This document shows, piece by piece, positions 17,627-27,716 of a stretch of 48,944 nucleotides of DNA. The position numbers and the translations under genes were made by a program. The notes beneath the pieces are model-generated. The model saw only the letters and a program-made list of their open reading frames with translations, was not told where the DNA came from and made no database searches. The stretch is from Gordoniibacillus chartarius (lineage in GTDB: Bacteria; Bacillota; Bacilli; Paenibacillales; NBRC-103111), in NCBI RefSeq assembly GCF_042432825.1, contig NZ_JBHLWN010000120.1, forward strand, positions 1-48,944, written 5' to 3'. Within the stretch, counting starts at the first letter, position 1. The number at the start of each line of letters is the position of its first letter.

Positions 17627-17655
17627 ATTATATCAAAACACCTTCATACCGTCTA
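17627..17655 (-). promoter_or_regulatory. Sigma-A-type promoter of the nuo operon
   Basis: On the minus strand TAGACG (-35, 17655-17650), a 17-bp spacer, then a perfect TATAAT (-10, 17632-17627). This gives a leader of roughly 65-70 nt before nuoA. Confidence 0.8.
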
Positions 17656-17760
17656 TTCGCAAAATGCGTGTATCACGCGCTCCGCTTGGCTTTGACGCCT
17701 ACGCGCTCCAATAGGCTACCTCTTAGCATACCTCAACGGACCACTCCCTATACGTAAAAA

Positions 17761-17776
17761 TGTTCCCCGTGGAACA
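17761..17776. other. parS-like 16-bp palindrome
   Basis: TGTTCCCCGTGGAACA has arms TGTTCC and GGAACA. With the flanking A and T it makes an 18-bp inverted repeat. It resembles the ParB/Spo0J site consensus TGTTNCACGTGAAACA, differing at the seventh and twelfth bases. In Bacillus parS sites scatter over the origin-proximal third of the chromosome, which would include the atp/nuo region. It could instead be an unrelated operator about 105 bp upstream of the nuo -35 element. Confidence 0.4.
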
Positions 17777-17777
17777 T

Positions 17778-18120
17778 CTGTTTCGTCCCCGTTTCAAACC
17801 TTTTGCCTGCTTGCTCCCTTTCTTGCCTACATGCCATTGTCATTTTATAAAGGAGGTCTCCGTAACAGTCATACGTTTACGCAAACGGTTTCCATTCAAA
17901 TTTACTTTGCCGAATTCGTGAACTGCAACTCTCTCTGCGGCGATGTCGTGACTGAGAAGCCAGGCCCCGTACTGCTTGATCGGGTTACGAATGCGGCCGC
18001 TCGAGAGACCGCTCGTATCGTGAAAGTCTTGAAAGATGAATACCGGCGTCAAGATCGCTCAGTTCGGCGAAGTAGAAGGAAATCTCTTGGACTCCGGATA
18101 AACCCGGTGTAAATGCGTTC
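17778..18120. other. Intergenic stretch with no recognised gene
   Basis: Short frames exist on both strands (93 codons plus, 70 codons minus), but neither is recognisable. A near-perfect Shine-Dalgarno, TAAAGGAGGT (17848-17857), faces the plus strand but is not followed by ATG, GTG or TTG at a usable distance. A loose cre-like sequence (ACGCAAACGGTTTCC, 17879-17893) is seen with two mismatches to the CcpA consensus. This could be gene remnants; nothing here is called as coding. Confidence 0.4.
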
Positions 18121-18125
18121 TGCGG

Positions 18126-18160
18126 AAAAAGAGGCCGAAGTAATCCCCGGCCCGCTTTTT
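18126..18160. terminator. Bidirectional hairpin terminator after the DUF5808 gene
   Basis: GGCCG (18133-18137) pairs with CGGCC (18148-18152), extended by outer A-T and G-C pairs. AAAAA flanks it on the left and TTTTT on the right, so T-runs occur on both strands. It lies 3 bp after the minus-strand gene stop. Confidence 0.75.
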
Positions 18161-18162
18161 CG

Positions 18163-19545
18163 TTATTTTGTATCCAACTCCTTCAGCTCCTTGAATATCC
18201 GCTCGGTCTGGAACGCTTCCTTCTCGTTGTAGAAGATGTACCCATCCTTCAATTTGATTTGAATATATGGCGGGCTGTCTCGAAAGATATACATTCTAGC
18301 CTTACCGAGCTCCTTCAAGCGAAAATGCCCTCTTGCATACTTGCCGGTTGCTTCGCCATTTGTCTTGGTTCCCGAAGGGATTTGATCCACAAGTGCCAGC
18401 TGCTCAACATCTTCGATCCGGAAGTCATACGAATACATGGGATAGTCGATTCGGATGCTTCGCTCCGGTGTGACGCTGAGACTCGGCGATGTCGTCTCCG
18501 CGCGAATCAGCATGAAAGATACAAAGAACACAACGATAACCATAAGCCCGATAATGCTCCCCACCATCCATTTTCCAGCTGTAGTCGCCGTATTGATCGT
18601 CTCTCCTACCCCGATTCGTTTACTCACCCAAACGCTCTTGTCATTCGGATTGTGATAAGTAAACCCGTTCGCCCAGTATTCGTCATCGTCCGAGTAAATC
18701 ACTTTGCCATCGTTCGACAGCTGCTCCTGCTCGCGGGCATGAATGCTCCGGTACGTATACACCACGCAGCCTACCGGTGCTGCGGTAAATAGCAACGCGC
18801 AAGACAGCCACAAGCCGAACAGCTCGGCATTCTCGTTAGACATCATCAAGTTTACAAACAGCAGATGAATATTCTCCAAAATCGCCAGCCATAGCCACAT
18901 GTAGGAAATGGCCCGGCGGCTCTCCTGATTCAGCGCGACGTTTAACTCACTGTTCATGCTGTACACTTTGGCTTTCGTTCTACGCATGGAAACGGAGACG
19001 AGCATGAAAAGGAGCGTCACGGCGATGCCGCTGACAGATACTACCCACTGCAGCTCCCCTTGACGAGCCGCCACCATGGTTATGCCGCCGGACATTGCGA
19101 ATGGAATCGCAAATAACCAGAACGGAGCGGCCCTTCGATTCTTGGCTTGAACCGCATGCAGATCGCTCCGGATCACACGCTTCACTCCGACATACCATCC
19201 ATTCTTGCGTTTCAACGCCAAAGTATCGCGGAACGCGTGACGGAACGGGACAACTATAACAGTAAATAATACAGCCAGCCATACGAAAAAATAGATGATT
19301 TGATATGCCGGCCGCTCATGCAACAAGACTACAGGCGCTGCGCAGATTAACATCCCTATCCATGTTAACGTAAACCTTCTGCGAAATTGGTTTTGAATCA
19401 GCCGGACATCCTCATAATTCGCAGCTTGCTCCGGCAGCGTCACTGCAAACAACATACCGTTCTTATATCTCGCTTGGCTATTATAGGTAAGCACAACTAC
19501 AAGGAAACAAAGCAAACCAGTCATGAGCAAAATGACGGTTATCAC
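18163..19545 (-). CDS. DUF5808 domain-containing multi-spanning membrane protein
   Basis: About 460 residues with several membrane segments: one at the N-terminus, a pair near residue 65-105, then further helices near 145-185, 215-265 and 325-350. A cytosolic block DDDEYWANGFTYHNPNDKSVWVSKRIG matches the DUF5808 pattern. After the last helix comes a C-terminal beta-rich part (about 360-460) that resembles a bacterial PH-like domain. Function is unknown. The frame allows GTG at 19554, but GTG at 19545 is favoured because GAGGTGAT lies 4 bases upstream. It starts 23 bp after the GntR gene, so the two form an operon, and the regulator probably controls it. Pairs of this type recall membrane proteins linked to YtrA-type regulators responding to envelope stress; that is inference. 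Confidence 0.75.
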   Translation of the reverse strand: MITVILLMTGLLCFLVVVLTYNSQARYKNGMLFAVTLPEQAANYEDVRLIQNQFRRRFTLTWIGMLICAAPVVLLHERPAYQIIYFFVWLAVLFTVIVVPFRHAFRDTLALKRKNGWYVGVKRVIRSDLHAVQAKNRRAAPFWLFAIPFAMSGGITMVAARQGELQWVVSVSGIAVTLLFMLVSVSMRRTKAKVYSMNSELNVALNQESRRAISYMWLWLAILENIHLLFVNLMMSNENAELFGLWLSCALLFTAAPVGCVVYTYRSIHAREQEQLSNDGKVIYSDDDEYWANGFTYHNPNDKSVWVSKRIGVGETINTATTAGKWMVGSIIGLMVIVVFFVSFMLIRAETTSPSLSVTPERSIRIDYPMYSYDFRIEDVEQLALVDQIPSGTKTNGEATGKYARGHFRLKELGKARMYIFRDSPPYIQIKLKDGYIFYNEKEAFQTERIFKELKELDTK

Positions 19546-19568
19546 GATGATCACCTCGATTCTTCAAT

Positions 19569-19955
19569 CTAGGGAAGCCGATAAACCATTTTGGCGAAAA
19601 TTTGGGAACAGATCGCTTGAAACCGGGATTGATCGACGCCTTGAATCGTCGCTTGCGCAATGATGAGCTGCAGCTGCTCTTCGATTTGAGGAGACGGATC
19701 GGAACTTGCGGGAAGCGTGGGGATTCTGACTTTTGCGCCGTGCCGCCTATCGATGACAATATAACCCTCCTGCTTCAAGAGCGCATAAGCTTTGTTGACG
19801 GTCATCGTATTAATGCCTAGATCATCGGCCAGCTGACGAACAGTCGGCAGCTTCTCCTCCGGTTTTAACTCACCCGTTGCGATGCCGATGACGATCTGAT
19901 TGCGCAGCTGTTCATACAACGGAGTGCTGCTGTCCAATTGTAAGGTAATGACCAT
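19569..19955 (-). CDS. GntR family transcriptional regulator, YtrA subfamily
   Basis: A 128-residue protein with an N-terminal winged helix (about 10-75: PLYEQLRNQIVIGIATGELKPEEKLPTVRQLADDLGINTMTVNKAYALLKQEGYI). A C-terminal region of only 50 residues, too small for a ligand-binding FadR or HutC domain, matches the YtrA subfamily, whose members typically repress their own operon with ABC transporters or membrane proteins. ATG with AGGAG 11 bases upstream. It is the first gene of a two-gene unit with the DUF5808 protein. The promoter overlaps a palindromic AT-rich operator candidate. Confidence 0.92.
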   Translation of the reverse strand: MVITLQLDSSTPLYEQLRNQIVIGIATGELKPEEKLPTVRQLADDLGINTMTVNKAYALLKQEGYIVIDRRHGAKVRIPTLPASSDPSPQIEEQLQLIIAQATIQGVDQSRFQAICSQIFAKMVYRLP

Positions 19956-19996
19956 ATGCTTATCAACTCCTAATACCTTCTAACGTTTCTTGTTTT

Positions 19997-20034
19997 GTAT
20001 TATCTATTATAATACATATAATACTTAACGACAA
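19997..20034 (-). promoter_or_regulatory. GntR operon promoter with palindromic operator candidate
   Basis: On the minus strand TTGTCG (20034-20029), a 17-bp spacer and TATAAT (20011-20006). The -10 and spacer lie within a 28-bp inverted repeat whose outer arms are GTATTAT and ATAATAC, with an inner perfect palindrome TATTATAATA. Autoregulation by the GntR protein encoded just downstream is likely. Confidence 0.75.
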
Positions 20035-20300
20035 TGACAGTGGCACTGGCCTGCTGCTGAAAATACCGGGACAAGCTGCTCCAGCACCTTAATACCGGGA
20101 ACCCCCCTTTGATTTGCCCACCGTCGATTGGGGCATATTTCCCAGGGGAGACCGAGTTATTCAAACATCAAGTATAGGCCTACCTTCAGCTTAACTGGGC
20201 AAAGGATTGACGACTTCCTACATGTCATTCACAATCGCCCTACTCAACTCTTAGCCGAATCACAGCCAAGATATGAGCGAAGCTTATACGTCTGGCATGC
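20035..20300. other. Intergenic stretch with no recognised gene
   Basis: Between the GntR promoter and the atp terminator. It contains AATACCGGGA twice within 40 bp and an unrecognised plus-strand frame from 20128. The frame runs through the atp terminator into atpC antisense, so it is not credible as a gene. The B. subtilis neighbour ywmB is not seen here. Confidence 0.4.
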
Positions 20301-20352
20301 AAAAAGAAGGGCCGACCTTCATCGCCTAAGCGATAATCAGGTCAGCCCTTCT
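20301..20352 (-). terminator. Rho-independent terminator of the atp operon
   Basis: On the minus strand AGAAGGGCTGACCT pairs with AGGTCGGCCCTTCT (one mismatch). An inner hairpin ATCGC/GCGAT lies in the loop, and TTTTT follows. It begins 11 bp after the atpC stop. Confidence 0.93.
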
Positions 20353-20362
20353 CTTACACATG

Positions 20363-20773
20363 CTATTTATTTGATACGTCCAGACGAACCGTTGCACGCT
20401 GCAGCGCACGCTCGGCACGGCGAAAATCGAATTCGTCGCGTTTGGCTTGCTTCAGACGTTCTTCGGCACGGGTTTTGGCCCGCTTGGCGCGATCGACGTC
20501 GATATCGCCAGGCAGTTCGGCGGATTCCGCCAGAATAACCACCTTGTCCTTGCGCACTTCCATGAACCCGCCGTGTACCGCGAGAAGCTGGTCTTTCTGA
20601 CCTTGCTTCTTGACAGTAATCGGGGCGATCTTCAACGGAGTGACCAGTGGAATGTGGTTCGGCAGAATGCCAAGCTGACCCTCAACGCCTTCCACTACGA
20701 TCATCGACACTTCTTCACCGAATACTTTACGGTCCGGAGTAACGATTTCCAGCAGGAAGCTGCTCACTTGCAT
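20363..20773 (-). CDS. atpC: ATP synthase subunit epsilon
   Basis: A 136-residue central-stalk subunit. The N-terminal beta sandwich (LLEIVTPDRKVFGEEVSMIVVEGVEGQLGILPNHIPLVTPL) is followed by the two-helix C-terminal domain (AKRAKTRAEERLKQAKR...) that inhibits ATP hydrolysis in the extended state. GGAGG lies a few bases before the ATG. It is the last gene of the operon, 56 bp after atpD. Confidence 0.97.
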   Translation of the reverse strand: MQVSSFLLEIVTPDRKVFGEEVSMIVVEGVEGQLGILPNHIPLVTPLKIAPITVKKQGQKDQLLAVHGGFMEVRKDKVVILAESAELPGDIDVDRAKRAKTRAEERLKQAKRDEFDFRRAERALQRATVRLDVSNK

Positions 20774-20829
20774 TCCCCTCCTCCTCCCGTACCCCGAGGG
20801 GAACGGGCATGGCCTGCGTTATAGTCCAA

Positions 20830-22215
<1,386 letters not shown>

Positions 22216-22251
22216 GTTTCCCTCCTTATAGATTTCGCCCGATAGCGAAAA

Positions 22252-23109
22252 TTAGGCCTGTGCGTTCGCCCCTGCGACAATCTCGGAAATTTCCTGAGTA
22301 ATCGAAGCTTGACGCGCACGGTTGTAGGCCAGCGTGTACGTGTTGATCATCTTCGTCGCATTCTTCGTGGCGCTGTTCATCGCCGTCATCCGTGCGCCGA
22401 ACTCACTTGCCTTGCCGTCCAGTACCGCGCTGTATACGAGTGTCTCCGCATATTTCGGGAGCAGCACCTCAAGCACGCCTTCTGCAGACGGTTCGTATTC
22501 GTAGCTTGCCGCCGATTGAACCGTAACGTCCTCCATCGGAAGCAGGCGTTTCATGGTCGGAACCTGGGTCATCGCATTCTTGAACTCGTTGTAGAACAAG
22601 TACAGCTCGTCGTACAAGCCTCTCTCAAAGTTCGAAACGGCCGTCGATGCGATGGTTTTGATATCCGAGAAATTCACTTGATCCGGCAGACCGGTAATCT
22701 CTTCGATAATCGGCATATTGCGGCGGCGGAAATAATCGCGGCCCTTACGGCCGATTACCATGATCGAATACTCGTCCGGACTCTTATGCCGCTCCTTGAT
22801 CTCGGTAGCGACTTTACGCAAAATATTCGCGTTGTAGCCGCCAGCAAGACCGCGGTCCGACGTGATAACCAGGTAGCCGGTTCTCTTGATGGTCCGGCTT
22901 TGCAGCATCGGGTGGCTCACACCCTTCGTGCCTGCTGCAATGTTGCCGATAACTTCCTTCAATTTATCCGCATAAGGCCTAGCCGCTTCGGCAGCCTGCT
23001 GAGCTCTTCTCAGGTTGGCGGCAGCGACCATCTCCATCGCCCGCGTAATCTGCTTCGTATTCTGCGTCGATTTGATCTGGCGCTTAATCTCGCGCATCCC
23101 TTTAGCCAT
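22252..23109 (-). CDS. atpG: ATP synthase subunit gamma
   Basis: A 285-residue rotor shaft. N-terminal helix MAKGMREIKRQIKSTQNTKQITRAMEMVAAANLRRAQ and C-terminal helix KNATKMINTYTLAYNRARQASITQEISEIVAGA form the coiled coil that turns inside the alpha/beta hexamer. GAGGTGA lies 6 bases before the ATG. 36 bp separate it from atpD. Confidence 0.98.
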   Translation of the reverse strand: MAKGMREIKRQIKSTQNTKQITRAMEMVAAANLRRAQQAAEAARPYADKLKEVIGNIAAGTKGVSHPMLQSRTIKRTGYLVITSDRGLAGGYNANILRKVATEIKERHKSPDEYSIMVIGRKGRDYFRRRNMPIIEEITGLPDQVNFSDIKTIASTAVSNFERGLYDELYLFYNEFKNAMTQVPTMKRLLPMEDVTVQSAASYEYEPSAEGVLEVLLPKYAETLVYSAVLDGKASEFGARMTAMNSATKNATKMINTYTLAYNRARQASITQEISEIVAGANAQA

Positions 23110-23180
23110 TCGTGCTCACCTCTCTTTCGAGACGAAATGATCGGAGCTCCTCAAGGGTGAGAAGCCCGCGACCCTGATTC

Positions 23181-24695
<1,515 letters not shown>

Positions 24696-24710
24696 CGAAC
24701 CTCACCCCTA

Positions 24711-25262
24711 TCACAGTGCTTGAGTTTCAGTCAATTTTTTCTCCAGCCGGTTCAGCTTGCCGGACAAGCTTCCATCATACAGACGATCGCCGATCCGGAC
24801 CTTGATGCCGCCTAGCAGGCTCTTGTCGATGGTCGTATGAACACGAATCGTTTTCCCGCTCAGCTTGCCGAAATGCTCGGCGACTGACGCCTTGTCCGCG
24901 TCCGACAGCTCGTAGGGAGCCGTAACGTATGCAGTGGCCTGGTTCAACGCTTCGCTTGCGATCTGTACATAATCCGCCAGCACGTAAGGAAGCACTTCCT
25001 CGCGTCCGCGGGTAACGAGCAGAATAATCGTGCCCAGCACGGCTTCCGATACTCGCCCTTCGAACAGCTGCTTGAGCATGTTCGTCTTTGCGCTGCTTTC
25101 GATGTTCGGGTGCAGGAGCAGCTGGTTCAGCTCGACGTTTTCCTTGATAATCGTAATAACGGCGCTGAGATCCTCTTCCACCTGCGAAACGATCCCCTGC
25201 TCCTGAGCCAGATCGAACAGCGCCTTCGCATACCTCTTGGCTACTGTGTACTCACTGCTCAT
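24711..25262 (-). CDS. atpH: ATP synthase subunit delta
   Basis: A 183-residue peripheral-stalk subunit linking the b dimer to the top of F1. The N-terminal helical bundle starts YTVAKRYAKALFDLAQEQG, and the C-terminal domain holds the motif DKSLLGGIKVRIGDRLYDGSLSGKLNRLEKKL. The ATG comes 2 bp after the atpF stop, with AGGGGG in the overlap. Confidence 0.97.
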   Translation of the reverse strand: MSSEYTVAKRYAKALFDLAQEQGIVSQVEEDLSAVITIIKENVELNQLLLHPNIESSAKTNMLKQLFEGRVSEAVLGTIILLVTRGREEVLPYVLADYVQIASEALNQATAYVTAPYELSDADKASVAEHFGKLSGKTIRVHTTIDKSLLGGIKVRIGDRLYDGSLSGKLNRLEKKLTETQAL

Positions 25263-25264
25263 GC

Positions 25265-25744
25265 TCAGCCCCCTACCTCTTTCAGGTAATGGTTAATGAG
25301 CTCCTCGTTCGTCTTCTCATCGATTTGCTTCTCGATGATCTTCGAAGCGATCAATACCGACATCGCGCTCACTTGGCTGCGCAGTGCGGCAACCGCCTTG
25401 TTCTTCTCGTTCTCGATATCGCGAACAGCTTCGTCCTTCAGACGGGTTGCTTCGGCCTTCGCCTGAGCAACCAGATCGTCCGCTTGACGGGCAGCCGTCG
25501 TCTTGGCTTGCTCGATAATATCGTGAGCTTCCTTGCGCGCTTGCTGCAGAGCTTCCTTCTGCTGCTTCAGAAGCTCTTCCGCTTCGCTGCGGCTGCGCTC
25601 GGAAGTTTGCAGCTGCTCTTGTACGTGCTGTCTGCGCTGCTCCATGATGCCCATCAGAGGTCCGAAGGCATACTTGCTAAGGAGCCAATACAGAATCAGA
25701 AATGCGATCATCGCAAATACAAACGATTCCCAATGCCAACTCAT
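25265..25744 (-). CDS. atpF: ATP synthase subunit b
   Basis: A 159-residue protein with one N-terminal membrane helix (about 6-26, SFVFAMIAFLILYWLLSKYAFGPL) and a long charged coiled coil forming the stator. A GTG three codons upstream overlaps the ribosome binding site AGGAGTG, so the ATG 8 bases after AGGAG is chosen. Confidence 0.96.
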   Translation of the reverse strand: MSWHWESFVFAMIAFLILYWLLSKYAFGPLMGIMEQRRQHVQEQLQTSERSRSEAEELLKQQKEALQQARKEAHDIIEQAKTTAARQADDLVAQAKAEATRLKDEAVRDIENEKNKAVAALRSQVSAMSVLIASKIIEKQIDEKTNEELINHYLKEVGG

Positions 25745-25830
25745 CCCAGTCACTCCTTTCGGTCAGTTCAAGCAAAACGAAGGCGTGGATGGCTGTAGGC
25801 CTTCCGCGCCATACCTGTCATCATCCGCTA

Positions 25831-26046
25831 TTAAGCTCCGAAGAAGATCAGGAAGCCGACTACGACACCGATAATCGGAACGACCTCGACGATACCAACA
25901 CCGATGAACATTGTCGTTTGCAACGTACCGCGAAGCTCTGGTTGACGAGCGATACCTTCAACTGTCTTACTTACGATCATACCGTTACCAATACCTGCGC
26001 CAAGTGCGCCCAGACCGATTGCCAAAGCTGCTGCCAAAAATTCCAT
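25831..26046 (-). CDS. atpE: ATP synthase subunit c (rotor ring)
   Basis: A 71-residue hairpin of two helices. The glycine-rich helix 1 (GLGALGAGIGNG) and the ion-carrying carboxylate E54 in helix 2 (GVGIVEVVPIIG) are plain. The loop ARQPE contacts gamma and epsilon. The residues around E54 do not suggest a sodium site, so protons are the likely ion. An in-frame TTG upstream is part of the Shine-Dalgarno (GAGGAGG), so the start is the ATG at 26046, 9 bases from it. Confidence 0.97.
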   Translation of the reverse strand: MEFLAAALAIGLGALGAGIGNGMIVSKTVEGIARQPELRGTLQTTMFIGVGIVEVVPIIGVVVGFLIFFGA

Positions 26047-26155
26047 TGTAGAAATCCTCCTCAAAGATCCTTTTGGATTAATATTTTACTTGCCTGTATT
26101 GATCTTAACCCCGCTTTCGCGCATTTGCGCGGGCAAGGAATAATTCAGATGAAGC

Positions 26156-26914
26156 TTAGTGATGCTCTTCGTGAACGGTAGCCTGCGAAATGTAAACCAT
26201 CGTCAGCATCGTAAACAGGAACGCCTGAATCGCACCGACGAAAATACTGAAGCCCTGCCAAGCGGCGAGCAGCGGAATACCGGCCCAGCCTGCCATCAAG
26301 ATTGTAGCGATCAGTACTTCCCCTGCGAAAATATTCGCGTACAGACGAAGACCGAGCGTTAGCGGCTTGGAAATCTCCTTGATGACGTTCAGCGGGAAGA
26401 AGAACACGTACGGCTCGAAATAGTGTTTCAGGTAGTGCTTGGTGTTCTGCGTCAGGCCCAGGAAGTGGACCAAAACGATTACGATTAAAGCCAGAGCGAA
26501 AGTGACGGATACGTCAGCTGTAGGCGATTTCCACCAAGCGTACTCATGATGATGACTGATCATCTCAGCCGAAATGACTTCGAAACCAAACAATTTGACC
26601 GGCTCATGATGCTCCGTTACGATACCGAACGGCAAACCGAGCAAGTTCGAGACGAAGATAAACATAATCAGCGTCATGCCCAGCGACACGTAAGGCTTCG
26701 CTTTCTTAATCGGCATCGCGCTCGCCACGATGTTATGTACGAACTCGACAACCCACTCCAAGAAGTTCTGCATCTTGGACGGATTCGTTACCGACAAATT
26801 CCGTACGGATACCATCGCTAGAATGAACACCACCAAACAGGATACGATAATCCCGAGGAACGTCGAAACGTCGATGTTCAGCGAACCGATGTGGAGCGTA
26901 GGAAATCCATGCAT
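26156..26914 (-). CDS. atpB: ATP synthase subunit a
   Basis: A 252-residue membrane stator subunit that forms the two proton half-channels. The essential Arg is in LGLRLYANIFAGE, and the last helix pair carries FLFTMLTMVYISQATVHEEHH. A histidine-rich loop (SHHHEYAWWKSP) follows the third helix. AAAGGAGGGG precedes the ATG. Confidence 0.97.
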   Translation of the reverse strand: MHGFPTLHIGSLNIDVSTFLGIIVSCLVVFILAMVSVRNLSVTNPSKMQNFLEWVVEFVHNIVASAMPIKKAKPYVSLGMTLIMFIFVSNLLGLPFGIVTEHHEPVKLFGFEVISAEMISHHHEYAWWKSPTADVSVTFALALIVIVLVHFLGLTQNTKHYLKHYFEPYVFFFPLNVIKEISKPLTLGLRLYANIFAGEVLIATILMAGWAGIPLLAAWQGFSIFVGAIQAFLFTMLTMVYISQATVHEEHH

Positions 26915-26939
26915 GAAACTTTCCCCTCCTTTCCATGTA

Positions 26940-27317
26940 CTAAGGATGATTGCCTTTCTTTGTAACGAGACCCATCACGAGTGTCCCCAATTGGACGGAA
27001 AATAATCCAATGATGGTAAAAACAAGATCGACCTGCGGCAGCTTCACGGCGACCATCACCGCGAGAATTGCCATACAAACTCTGGATACGAAACCAAGAT
27101 TGACGCGTTTCTTTGTTCCTTCGGCAACCATTTTGGAAATCGCTTCAATCTTGATCATAAGCAGCCAGGCGTTGATCAGGCTGACCATCATTCCTAGTAT
27201 GAAACCGGTCGCATAACTCCGGTAAGCGGGGAATACCGCCCAGATCACCAGGCTCACAGACATCGCCAGCAGCACGGCTCTTACGATGGGCTTCATGTGG
27301 ACGTTCATCTTAGGCAT
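26940..27317 (-). CDS. atpI: ATP synthase assembly subunit AtpI (UncI-like)
   Basis: A 125-residue protein with four predicted helices (MKPIVRAVLLAMSVSLVIWAVFPAY, TGFILGMMVSLINAWLLM, VSRVCMAILAVMVAV, LVFTIIGLFSVQLGTLVMGLV). AtpI proteins help assemble the c ring and may supply magnesium. The first ATG has GGAGG 3-4 bases upstream and overlaps the stop of the upstream gene by 8 bases. Confidence 0.88.
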   Translation of the reverse strand: MPKMNVHMKPIVRAVLLAMSVSLVIWAVFPAYRSYATGFILGMMVSLINAWLLMIKIEAISKMVAEGTKKRVNLGFVSRVCMAILAVMVAVKLPQVDLVFTIIGLFSVQLGTLVMGLVTKKGNHP

Positions 27318-27543
27318 TGTCCTCCAGAAACTTCTTCAGCATCAGCACGACCGTTATGATTCCGATCGCAAATCCGACCAGAACCCCTCCGACCGTCCAA
27401 GCTGTCGGGCTGCCGAAATATTTCCCGGCATAGCTGCCCGCGAAATACCCGATCATCGTGCACACTACAATGTCCAGACCCAGAGCGGTCACCAATCCGG
27501 CGGCCCGCCAAGGCGATTGATTGTTCGGATCCTTCTGCTGCAT
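27310..27543 (-). CDS. atpZ: AtpZ/AtpI family small membrane protein
   Basis: A 77-residue protein with two helices (about 16-33 and 47-70) and the family pattern GLDIVVCTMIGYFAGSYAGKYFGSPTAWTVGGVLVGFAIG. AtpZ-AtpI pairs form a complex thought to bring magnesium or calcium to the synthase. It opens the operon, about 30 bp from the promoter, and its stop overlaps the atpI start. GAGGGAA precedes the ATG. Confidence 0.85.
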   Translation of the reverse strand: MQQKDPNNQSPWRAAGLVTALGLDIVVCTMIGYFAGSYAGKYFGSPTAWTVGGVLVGFAIGIITVVLMLKKFLEDNA

Positions 27544-27570
27544 AAGCCGATTCCCTCACAACCCTCACTA

Positions 27571-27600
27571 ATTTTATCGAAGACCTACTTCGTTTGTCAA
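27571..27600 (-). promoter_or_regulatory. Sigma-A promoter of the atp operon
   Basis: On the minus strand a perfect TTGACA (27600-27595), an 18-bp spacer and TAAAAT (27576-27571). It is placed 27 bp before the atpZ-like start. Confidence 0.85.
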
Positions 27601-27627
27601 TTGAAGCGCATTTTTCAATTTCTCTCG

Positions 27628-27663
27628 AAAAATCGCAAAACCCTTGTGTGCCAAGGGTTTGCG
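27628..27663 (-). terminator. Terminator between wecB and the atp operon
   Basis: On the minus strand CGCAAACCCTTG pairs with CAAGGGTTTTGCG (one bulged base) around loop GCACA; ATTTTT follows. It is 54 bp after the wecB stop and just upstream of the atp -35. Confidence 0.75.
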
Positions 27664-27716
27664 GCGCTGCAAACCAAACAGTGCAACTGTATGGTGCAAC
27701 GTTTGTCATGATTTTG

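Noticed and set aside
17994..18006. Adjacent NotI and XhoI sites (GCGGCCGCTCGAG) suggesting vector contamination
   Set aside because: Flanking sequence shows no vector backbone or tag, and such sites occur by chance in GC-rich DNA.
20128..20538. A 136-codon plus-strand gene after the GntR promoter
   Set aside because: It runs through the atp terminator and into atpC antisense; no start site and no family match.
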